Shown here: one piece after another, positions 32,459-39,313 of the stretch
How the letters are laid out: the number at the start of each line of letters is the position of its first letter
How positions within the stretch are numbered: position 1 is the first letter of the stretch
NCBI GenBank assembly: GCA_045648175.1
Contig: JAZRNN010000016.1
Coordinates: 1 to 64,000 of the forward strand
Length of the DNA: 64,000 nt
Source of the DNA: SIG440 sp045648175
GTDB lineage: Bacteria; Bacillota; Clostridia; Monoglobales; Monoglobaceae
Direction: 5' to 3'
Notes under the pieces: model-generated
Seen by the model: the letters and a program-made list of their open reading frames with translations, nothing else
What the model was told of the DNA's origin: nothing
The model's database searches: none
Program-made: the position numbers and the translations under genes

Positions 32459-34741
32459 ATGAATGAAGAAACAATGACCGGTCTTGACTTCAAAATAAGT
32501 GAAGTTGCAACCAGAATCAAAGAACTCCGACATATCAGCGGAATTTCAAAAGAGACTATGGCAAAGCTTACAGGAGTTTCCAAAGAGGAATATGCTGCCT
32601 GTGAGGAAGGCATGCACGACCTGAGCTTTGCGTTTATTTATCGTTGCGCACTGGCTTTTAAGGTTGGCGTAACAGATATTATAGAAGGTGTCAGTTCAAC
32701 ACTAAAATCCCATGTGGTGACTCGATGTGGCGAAGGCACAAAAATTGATGAAGCTCATGGTATGACCTATTACAATCTGGCTTCTGCATTCAAGGGCAGA
32801 GTTTCGGAACCGCTTTATGTTGAGTGCAAGTATGACCCCGAAGCAGAACAAAAGGATATCGAGCTTGCCACACACACAGGTCAGGAGCTTGACATCGTGC
32901 TTAAAGGTGCACTAAAGGTTCAGATTGGTTCTCACACCGAAATTCTTCATCAGGGCGATACAATCTATTACGATAGTTCAACACCTCATGGAATGATTGC
33001 GGTTGAAGGTCAGGATGCTGAGTTTTATGCAATCGTACTCAAGGGTACAGAACTTGAAAAGACTGAAAAATCGGTTCTTAAATCTAATTACAAGCCACAC
33101 AGAGAATATAAGAGAGTATATCACGATTTTATTGATACCGTTGAAGACGAAAACGGCTCGCTTGTTTCAATCAGTTTTAAGAATGAAGATAAATTTAACT
33201 TTGCGTTTGATGTTGTTGACGAAATTGCACGCCGCAAGCCCGAAAAGTTGGCAATGCTTTATGTTTCAAAGAACCATGAAGAAACGCGTTTTACCTTTAC
33301 CGATTTTATGAAGGAATCTGCACGCTGTGCAAACTATTTCGAGTCTTTGGGCATCAAAAAAGGTGACAAAGTTATGATGGTTCTCAAGCGTCATTATCAG
33401 TTCTGGATTGCAACTCTTGCACTTCAAAAAATTGGCGCTGTTTCAATTCCCGCAAGCTTTTTGCTTCAGGAGCACGACTATGAATACCGTTATGAAGCCG
33501 CAGGAGTTTCGGCAATTTTGTGTACTGCAGACGACGACATTGCCGACCGTGCGGAAGCAGGTTCAAAAAACGCAACAACTTTGAGAGAAAAGATTATAGT
33601 TGGTGGCTCAAAAGACGGCTGGCGAAACTTTGACGAGGAATATAAAGAGTTCCCCGATGTATATGAACGCAAAGCAGATTCACCCTGCGGTGATGATGAT
33701 ATGCTCCTTTACTTCACGTCAGGAACAACCGGCAACCCCAAAATGGCTCTTCATAGCTTTAAATATCCGTTGGGTCACTTCCACACAGCAAACTACTGGC
33801 ACTGTGTTGACCCCGAAGGTCTGCACCTGACAATTTCAGACACAGGCTGGGCAAAGGCGGCTTGGGGCAAAATATACGGACAATGGCTGTGTGAAGCTGC
33901 ACTCTTTGTTTATGACTTTGACAAATTTGATGCAGCAGACATTTTGCCTATGTTTGCAAAATACAAAATTACAACCTTCTGTGCTCCGCCTACAATGTAC
34001 AGAATGTTAATGAAAGAAGATATTTCAAAATACGATATGTCATCTGTTCAGCACGCAACAACTGCAGGCGAGGCTCTTAATCCCGAAGTATTCAAGCAGA
34101 TTGAAAAGCTGATAGGTCTTAAAATTATGGAAGGCTTTGGTCAGACCGAAACCACCTGCCTTATCGGTAATCTCTATGGCAGAGAGTACAAAATGGGTGC
34201 AATGGGTAAGCCTGTTCCCCTTTATGATGTGGATATTGTTGACCCCGATGGCAACAGCGTTGGTGTTGGTGAAAACGGCGAAATCGTAATCAGAACCTCC
34301 GAGCGTGTTCCCTGCGGATTGTTTAAGGGCTACTACCGTGACGAAGAAAAAACCGCCGAGGTATGGCATGACGGCCTTTATCACACAGGCGACGTTGCAT
34401 ATAAGGACGAGGATGGCTTCTACTTCTATGTAAGCCGTATTGATGACGTTATTAAGTCATCAGGATATCGTATAGGACCCTTCGAGATTGAAAGTGTTAT
34501 TATGGAGCTTCCTTATGTTCTTGAATGTGGTGTATCAGCCGAGCCGGATGATGTTCGCGGTCAGGTTGTAAAGGCAAGTATAGTGCTTACCAAAGACACA
34601 ACCCCCAGTGAAGAACTGAAAAAGGAAATTCAGACCTACGTTAAAGAACACACCGCTCCTTACAAATACCCCAGAATCGTGGTATTCCGTGACGAGCTTC
34701 CCAAGACTACAAGCGGAAAGATTATAAGAGCAAAATTGTAA
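32459..34741 (+). CDS. XRE-cupin-AMP-binding fusion (acyl-CoA synthetase, ACSM-like)
   Basis: A 760-residue three-part protein. Residues 15-75 form an XRE-type helix-turn-helix and residues 125-195 a cupin (HTGQELDIVLKGALKVQIG, HQGDTIYY). Residues from about 215 form an adenylate-forming ligase close to medium-chain acyl-CoA synthetases: YFTSGTTGNPKMALHS, GFGQTET, YHTGDVAYKDEDG, and the C-terminal catalytic lysine in PKTTSGKIIRAKL. It would activate a carboxylic acid to its CoA ester. A T-box leader precedes it, so expression should rise when an amino acid is scarce. The specifier hint for valine suggests a branched-chain acid such as isobutyrate, which is inference only. Confidence 0.88.
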   Translation: MNEETMTGLDFKISEVATRIKELRHISGISKETMAKLTGVSKEEYAACEEGMHDLSFAFIYRCALAFKVGVTDIIEGVSSTLKSHVVTRCGEGTKIDEAHGMTYYNLASAFKGRVSEPLYVECKYDPEAEQKDIELATHTGQELDIVLKGALKVQIGSHTEILHQGDTIYYDSSTPHGMIAVEGQDAEFYAIVLKGTELEKTEKSVLKSNYKPHREYKRVYHDFIDTVEDENGSLVSISFKNEDKFNFAFDVVDEIARRKPEKLAMLYVSKNHEETRFTFTDFMKESARCANYFESLGIKKGDKVMMVLKRHYQFWIATLALQKIGAVSIPASFLLQEHDYEYRYEAAGVSAILCTADDDIADRAEAGSKNATTLREKIIVGGSKDGWRNFDEEYKEFPDVYERKADSPCGDDDMLLYFTSGTTGNPKMALHSFKYPLGHFHTANYWHCVDPEGLHLTISDTGWAKAAWGKIYGQWLCEAALFVYDFDKFDAADILPMFAKYKITTFCAPPTMYRMLMKEDISKYDMSSVQHATTAGEALNPEVFKQIEKLIGLKIMEGFGQTETTCLIGNLYGREYKMGAMGKPVPLYDVDIVDPDGNSVGVGENGEIVIRTSERVPCGLFKGYYRDEEKTAEVWHDGLYHTGDVAYKDEDGFYFYVSRIDDVIKSSGYRIGPFEIESVIMELPYVLECGVSAEPDDVRGQVVKASIVLTKDTTPSEELKKEIQTYVKEHTAPYKYPRIVVFRDELPKTTSGKIIRAKL

Positions 34742-34751
34742 AAATGCAGAC

Positions 34752-34788
34752 AAGAGCCGACACAGAAAAATCTGTGTCGGCTCTTTTG
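34752..34788. terminator. Intrinsic terminator after the synthetase gene
   Basis: A perfect 14-bp stem (34752-34765 with 34772-34785) with a T run, immediately before the converging small gene. Confidence 0.9.
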
Positions 34789-34789
34789 G

Positions 34790-34945
34790 TTAATTAAAAT
34801 CTTCTAAATCCTCGCCATTTGGGAATTCTTCTTCACACATATCAAGATACATTTCTTCTGCATCTTCCTGTACTTTTTGAAGTTTATCAATAGTTTCGGT
34901 AATTTCATTAAACAGCTTGTGATATAGCTTTTCATAATCCGGCAT
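34790..34945 (-). CDS. Small acidic conserved protein, unknown function
   Basis: A 51-residue protein (MPDYEKLYHKLFNEITETID at the start) rich in acidic residues and predicted helical, with heptad-like spacing up to about residue 40. Similar short proteins of this DYxKLY...LFN type are common in gut Clostridia without a known role. ATG 34945 has AAAGGGG nine bases upstream. It begins about 20 bases after the terminator of small RNA copy 2 on the same strand. Confidence 0.7.
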   Translation of the reverse strand: MPDYEKLYHKLFNEITETIDKLQKVQEDAEEMYLDMCEEEFPNGEDLEDFN

Positions 34946-34965
34946 ATATAATATCCCCTTTGCAT

Positions 34966-35129
34966 AAAAAAAGATGTGTTGCCAAAGCAACACATCCAAA
35001 AAACGTGCTACCCTGACCTGATTCTGCGACAAATCACAACCGCCCAACGAAGGAAGATTATATCAGAGCCACGCTTTTTACATAGCATGGCCCTTCATTG
35101 AGCGAATTATTCAGTTGTAATTTGTCGCA
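34966..35129 (-). ncRNA. Rod-shaped small RNA, family copy 2
   Basis: A predicted 164-nt transcript with its own promoter and terminator. The closing stem is 16 positions long (35114-35129 with 35025-35040). A second helix of 13 positions (35092-35104 with 35041-35053) and an apical hairpin (35085-35091 with 35068-35074) follow, with unpaired stretches on alternate sides. The tail contains GTAGCACGTTTTTTGG, similar to the other copies, then a terminator (34973-34982 with 34987-34996 and seven U). The tail can pair with the apical loop and its 3' arm. It is the most divergent of the three copies and has no conserved reading frame. Confidence 0.7.
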
Positions 35130-35134
35130 AAAAT

Positions 35135-35163
35135 ATTGTAACACAAAAAAGAATGAAAATCAA
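35135..35163 (-). promoter_or_regulatory. Promoter of small RNA copy 2
   Basis: TTGATT (35158-35163), a 17-base spacer and TACAAT (35135-35140) on the minus strand, starting at the closing stem. Confidence 0.65.
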
Positions 35164-35294
35164 GCAAAATTTGCAAAGCCTGGACTAGTTCTCATATGCA
35201 AAATATATTATTAAAACGCTTGACAGCGTTAAAGCAGCTCTTAAAAGCGAGTGCTGGACAGATGCGACAATATATGTTACTATGGGATTATTAG

Positions 35295-35600
35295 GACAAA
35301 GGCTACACTCGTTATCGGCTCAGGACAAATGGAGATACTTGCAAGGATTGTATCAGTTTAGACGGCAAGATTTTTGCAATCCGCGAGGCAGAAAGCGGTA
35401 AAAATTTTATGGCCTTACACCCAAACTGCGACTGCTCTGCCGAGGTATTGGACGAGGCGGGTAATGGGGTATTTGTTATAGAGAAGGATAACGTAGACGA
35501 AAACAGCATAGATGCATTTGATTATTTGGCAACCTCATTAAAGCAAATGCTTTTAGGAAACTTTGCAAAAGGGATTCAGGGAAGAATGGTGCAATTTTAG
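35295..35600 (+). pseudogene. Remnant of a phage minor head protein (SPP1 gp7 / Mu F type)
   Basis: After an in-frame TAG (35292-35294) the frame reads on to a stop at 35600. It contains TNGDTCKDCISLDGKIFAI and ALHPNCDCSAEV, the conserved cysteine/histidine end of phage minor capsid proteins. There is no start codon with a ribosome site, and the N-terminal two thirds of the gene are gone; the preceding 120 bases hold only out-of-frame scraps. No other phage gene is near. It is a decayed prophage fragment between small RNA copy 2 and the fucosidase terminator. Confidence 0.75.
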
Positions 35601-35633
35601 GCACGTCCCGATTGCGCCAATAAAGAGTATAAA

Positions 35634-35673
35634 AAATCGGTGGATACCGCGTTTGCGGTATTCACCGATTTAA
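35634..35673. terminator. Intrinsic terminator after the fucosidase gene
   Basis: A 17-position stem with one mismatch (35634-35650 with 35655-35671) and a T run on the minus strand. Confidence 0.85.
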
Positions 35674-35684
35674 ATTTGTGTGGT

Positions 35685-36998
35685 TTATTTCAAAATAAGT
35701 TCAATAACAGGCAATACTTTGTCGGGTTTTATTCCGGGAACAACAATGGTTACATTGCCGTTAGTGTGTTCAACAAAGTGAATTTCACTGTTATCGTGCA
35801 GGAACTGTGCATAATCAATCTTGCCTGCGGCACCTTTCAGCAGAATTTCACCAAATGGGTACTCAACAAGATGAATGAAAAGTCTTTTTCCGTCATTGGA
35901 TTGGGTGAGAAGTGTGCCAAGAGGAGCGGTAAACTCAGGCTCTGCCATTGTACAGTTATAAATTGACTCACCATTATATTTCATCCATTCTTCGTATACG
36001 CCCAATGCTTTATCAGCACGTGCGTCAAAATATCCTTTTGCTGTGGGGCCAACGTTCATAATCAGGTTGCCTCCCTTTGAAACACAGTTTACAAGAGTTC
36101 TGATAAGTGCTTCGGGGTTCTTCCAGCTCATTTCATCACGGGAGTATCCCCACGAGCCAGAGAATGTGTGACAAGCCTCCCATACCGCTTTTTCGTCTGT
36201 TCCGGGATAAAGGGGCCAGTTAAGTGCAATGCTTTGCTCGGGAGTTACTACATCCTGAGGGAGACCAAGACGGTCGTTAATGATGATACCGGGGCTTAAT
36301 TCTCTTATCATTTTAATAAGTTCTTCACTATGCCATGTTTCTTTTGTTGTCCAGGGCATCCAGTCTTTGTAATCTTTAAAGAAGAATTCGTTATATTCGT
36401 TTCTTACACTGTCCATCGAAGGGTATGTAAAGTCAAACCAGATTATATCAATCTTGCCGTAATTGGTAAGAAGCTCTCTTACCTGATTGAAGAGATATTC
36501 TCTGTATCTGCCCATATCACGGACTTTATTCATTTCCTCGGCGTTAGGCTCGTTGCGGCGGGGATGAAAAACATCAATCTGATAGTCGGGATGATGCCAG
36601 TCGATTAAAGAGTAGTAAAGACCAACCTTTAATCCCTCTGCGCGGAAGGCATCAACAAATTCTCTTACAAAGTCGCGGCCTGCAGGGGAGTTGGTTGACT
36701 TATAGTCGGTGTATGCTGAGTCAAACAGACAAAATCCCTCGTGATGTTTGGTGGTAAGAACAGCGTATTTCATACCTGCCGCCTTGGCCTTTTTTGCCCA
36801 ATCGGTTGCATTAAACATATCGGGCTTGAAATTGTCAAAATATTTATCGTAATGTTCTTCGGTGATTTGTTCCCGGGTTTTTACCCATTCGTGACGTGCG
36901 GGCATTGAATAAAGCCCAAAATGTATAAACATACCAAATCTGTCCTGAACAAACCAGGCGGTTTCGGCGTCGGTTTTTTTTGTTACATAACTTGACAT
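35685..36998 (-). CDS. GH29 alpha-L-fucosidase
   Basis: A 437-residue intracellular GH29 enzyme without a signal peptide. It has the family opening WFVQDRFGMFIHFGLYS (about 15-31), KYAVLTTKHHEGFCLFDS (about 76-93), GLYYSLIDWHHPDY and the nucleophile region KIDIIWFDFTYP (about 187-198, Asp in WFD). It releases L-fucose from glycans, a gut-type activity. An AraC-type regulator is divergently encoded about 110 bases away, likely its activator. A cytoplasmic location implies imported fucosylated oligosaccharides; no transporter is adjacent. Confidence 0.93.
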   Translation of the reverse strand: MSSYVTKKTDAETAWFVQDRFGMFIHFGLYSMPARHEWVKTREQITEEHYDKYFDNFKPDMFNATDWAKKAKAAGMKYAVLTTKHHEGFCLFDSAYTDYKSTNSPAGRDFVREFVDAFRAEGLKVGLYYSLIDWHHPDYQIDVFHPRRNEPNAEEMNKVRDMGRYREYLFNQVRELLTNYGKIDIIWFDFTYPSMDSVRNEYNEFFFKDYKDWMPWTTKETWHSEELIKMIRELSPGIIINDRLGLPQDVVTPEQSIALNWPLYPGTDEKAVWEACHTFSGSWGYSRDEMSWKNPEALIRTLVNCVSKGGNLIMNVGPTAKGYFDARADKALGVYEEWMKYNGESIYNCTMAEPEFTAPLGTLLTQSNDGKRLFIHLVEYPFGEILLKGAAGKIDYAQFLHDNSEIHFVEHTNGNVTIVVPGIKPDKVLPVIELILK

Positions 36999-37110
36999 AT
37001 AGATTTCTCCTTTTTTATTGCAAAAAAATTTGCTTTATGATAAAATTACAGTATCACAGAAAAACTATTATTTGTATGCAAATTTTAGTATTTAATATGG
37101 AGATTTTGAT

Positions 37111-37920
37111 ATGGACTATAAATGTGAGATTATGCCGTATATTGATGATTTAGAGCTTAAAATATGGTATGGCAGGTTTGTAAAGTGCGATTCAAGCTGG
37201 GGTGCAGAAAATGTAATTTCTCCTTATTCACGTATTTACTATATAACAGATGGGGAAGGATATCTTAGCTATGCTGGTAAGGAAATTATAATGAAACCAA
37301 ACCATCTTTATTTTATCCCTATAGGCTTGAAATTTGATTTCAGATGTGACAGCTGTCTTGAAAAGTGCTTTTTTCATATAAATTTATTTTCAAATGCATA
37401 TATGGATATTTTTTCAACCTGCAAAGAGATAATTTCGTTTAAAACAGATAGAGCAATGCAACTAAAAGAAATTTTTATGCATGGCGGAATAACCTCACAG
37501 ATGCTGCTGAGAAGCTATATATATGAAGACTTGTATAAAATAACTCAAAAAGCAGACATGGGAAATATTAACATAGAAAAAAAGAGTCAGCTTATTCAAA
37601 ATGCACTTTTTTACATAAATACACACCTCTCTGTTAAACTGCGAGTAAAAGAAATTGCACAAAATCTGTATGTTGCCCCGGTCACTCTTTCAAAACGTTT
37701 TTATGAAGAAATGGGAATCAGTATAGGGCATTATATTGATTTAAGAATTCAGTTCGAGGCGGAAAAGCTTTTGTCGGAGGGAGAACTGTCGATTGAGCTT
37801 ATAAGCGAAAAACTGGGTTTTTGCGACCGTTTTTATTTCACACGCAAGTTCAGAGAAAACAAGCTTATGACTCCTGCAAAGTACAGGAAACAAGCCGAAC
37901 AAAATCGTAGGAAGATGTAA
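37111..37920 (+). CDS. AraC-family transcriptional regulator
   Basis: A 269-residue regulator with an N-terminal cupin-like sensing domain (about 20-100) and a C-terminal pair of helix-turn-helix motifs (about 165-262). The signature LISEKLGFCDRFYFTRKFRE is followed by TPAKYRK. It is divergent from the fucosidase gene, and the A/T-rich gap (36999-37110) should hold its sites. It probably activates fucosidase when a fucosylated sugar is present; the ligand is unknown. Confidence 0.92.
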   Translation: MDYKCEIMPYIDDLELKIWYGRFVKCDSSWGAENVISPYSRIYYITDGEGYLSYAGKEIIMKPNHLYFIPIGLKFDFRCDSCLEKCFFHINLFSNAYMDIFSTCKEIISFKTDRAMQLKEIFMHGGITSQMLLRSYIYEDLYKITQKADMGNINIEKKSQLIQNALFYINTHLSVKLRVKEIAQNLYVAPVTLSKRFYEEMGISIGHYIDLRIQFEAEKLLSEGELSIELISEKLGFCDRFYFTRKFRENKLMTPAKYRKQAEQNRRKM

Positions 37921-37931
37921 TTTAACAATAC

Positions 37932-37962
37932 AAAAAATCGAGGCATTTTGCCCCGATTTTTT
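37932..37962. terminator. Bidirectional intrinsic terminator
   Basis: A 14-position stem with one mismatch (37932-37945 with 37949-37962), with A and T runs on both sides, between the converging AraC gene and trxA. Confidence 0.85.
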
Positions 37963-37963
37963 A

Positions 37964-38278
37964 TTAGCTGTTTAACAGATTTAAAACCTCACCTGCTGAC
38001 ATTACGCCGACGTGGCGTTCTGTCTCAACCCCGTTTTTAAAAAGGATTACGGTAGGGATTGATGCCACCTGATATTCCATAGCGATGGCATCTGCTTCGT
38101 CGACGTTTACCTTGGCAATTACTGCGGTATCGCCGATTTTTTCTGCAACCTTGTCAAGAATAGGTGCAAACATCTTGCAGGGCATACACCATTCTGCAAA
38201 AAAGTCTACAAGAACGAGTTTGTCTGTACCTTCGATTGTTGATTTAAAATTTTCGTTTGATAAATGCAATATACTCAT
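37964..38278 (-). CDS. trxA: Thioredoxin with WCMPC active site
   Basis: A 104-residue thioredoxin fold. The redox motif is WCMPCK (about 29-34), where typical TrxA has WCGPCK; the middle Met replaces Gly. The cis-proline segment SIPTVILFKNG is normal. ATG 38278 has AAAGGAG eight bases upstream; the GTG two codons earlier is less likely. It reduces protein disulfides. The altered dipeptide may shift redox potential or partner choice. No thioredoxin reductase is adjacent. Confidence 0.92.
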   Translation of the reverse strand: MSILHLSNENFKSTIEGTDKLVLVDFFAEWCMPCKMFAPILDKVAEKIGDTAVIAKVNVDEADAIAMEYQVASIPTVILFKNGVETERHVGVMSAGEVLNLLNS

Positions 38279-38327
38279 TGTCACATCTCCTTTTCGTTAG
38301 TGTTTTACAAAATTTAAAATATATTCT

Positions 38328-39083
38328 TTAGATTTCTATTTCAAGTGACACAGGGCAATGGTCAGAACCAAAGATGTTGGTGTGAATGTCGGTGGCTTGA
38401 ATATTTTCTTTAACTGTATCTGAAGTCAAAAAATAGTCAATGCGCCACCCTGCATTCTTGGAACGTGCCTGAAAACGGTAACTCCACCAGGAATAGATGT
38501 CCGTTTTATCGGGGTAAAGGTGCCTGAAACTGTCACAAAAGCCACTTTCAAGCAAGAGGGTCATTTTCTCGCGTTCTTCATCGGTGAAACCGGCATTACG
38601 GCGGTTAGTTTTGGGATTTTTAAGGTCTATTTCTTTATGTGCAACATTCAAATCTCCACAAAGAATAACGGGCTTTTTCTTATCAAGGGCAAGCAGATAA
38701 TTTCTAAAATCGTCTTCCCACTCCATACGGTAGTCAAGGCGTGCAAGCTCGTTTTGAGAGTTGGGGGTGTAGCAGGTGACAAAATAGAATTTGTCAAATT
38801 CCAAAGTGATAACTCTCCCCTCGTGGTCGTGCTTGTCAATGCCAATGCCGTAGGATACCGAGTTTGGCTTAATTCGCGTAAACACCGCTGTGCCTGAATA
38901 ACCTTTTTTATCGGCACTGTTCCAATATTGGTGGTAGCCGTTGGTTGGGACTTCTGCCTGACCTTCTTGCATCTTAGTTTCCTGCAGGGCAAATATATCT
39001 GCGTCAAAATCTGTAAATATATCAACAAATCCTTTTTCCAGACAGGCGCGAAGCCCGTTTACATTCCAGGATACAAATTTCAT
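38328..39083 (-). CDS. xth: Exodeoxyribonuclease III / AP endonuclease
   Basis: A 251-residue exonuclease III of the EEP family, acting in base-excision repair at abasic sites. Conserved parts are MKFVSWNVNGLRACL, ALQETKMQ (metal-binding Glu), LCGDLNVAHKEIDL, the WWSYRFQARSKNAGWRIDYFL region and the final GSDHCPVSLEI histidine motif. The usual ribosome site (AAAGGAG) lies more than 40 bases upstream, separated from the ATG by a perfect inverted repeat. Confidence 0.96.
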   Translation of the reverse strand: MKFVSWNVNGLRACLEKGFVDIFTDFDADIFALQETKMQEGQAEVPTNGYHQYWNSADKKGYSGTAVFTRIKPNSVSYGIGIDKHDHEGRVITLEFDKFYFVTCYTPNSQNELARLDYRMEWEDDFRNYLLALDKKKPVILCGDLNVAHKEIDLKNPKTNRRNAGFTDEEREKMTLLLESGFCDSFRHLYPDKTDIYSWWSYRFQARSKNAGWRIDYFLTSDTVKENIQATDIHTNIFGSDHCPVSLEIEI

Positions 39084-39096
39084 AATAATTCTTGTA

Positions 39097-39122
39097 TGAT
39101 ATATTTAGTCCTAAATATATCA
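39097..39122. repeat. Perfect inverted repeat in the leader of exoA/xth
   Basis: Twelve bases (39097-39108) are repeated exactly in reverse complement (39111-39122) around a two-base centre. It lies between a strong AAAGGAG and the ATG of the exonuclease gene. It could be an operator or an mRNA hairpin. Confidence 0.7.
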
Positions 39123-39252
39123 ATACTCTCCTTTCTTTTAAACCTTTATGATATAATCAATAAAACATTGTGGACTTTTTATAACTATTTATAGCTTTGA
39201 CTCCATTGGTCATTTATTTTAAGTTTAATATATTTGCGCCCAAAAGTCAATT

Positions 39253-39291
39253 AAAAAAGACAGAATGGATAATTTATCATTCTGTCTTTTA
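39253..39291 (-). terminator. Intrinsic terminator after the PBP gene
   Basis: A 13-bp perfect stem (39255-39267 with 39278-39290) with a T run on the minus strand. Confidence 0.85.
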
Positions 39292-39313
39292 AACTGTCGC
39301 TTATTATGCAAAA

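Noticed and set aside
34966..35129. 6S RNA or SRP RNA as identity of the small RNA family
   Set aside because: The rod lacks a clear symmetric central bubble, has a conserved tail after the closing stem, and lacks the SRP GGAA-loop helix. Not excluded, but not supported enough to name.
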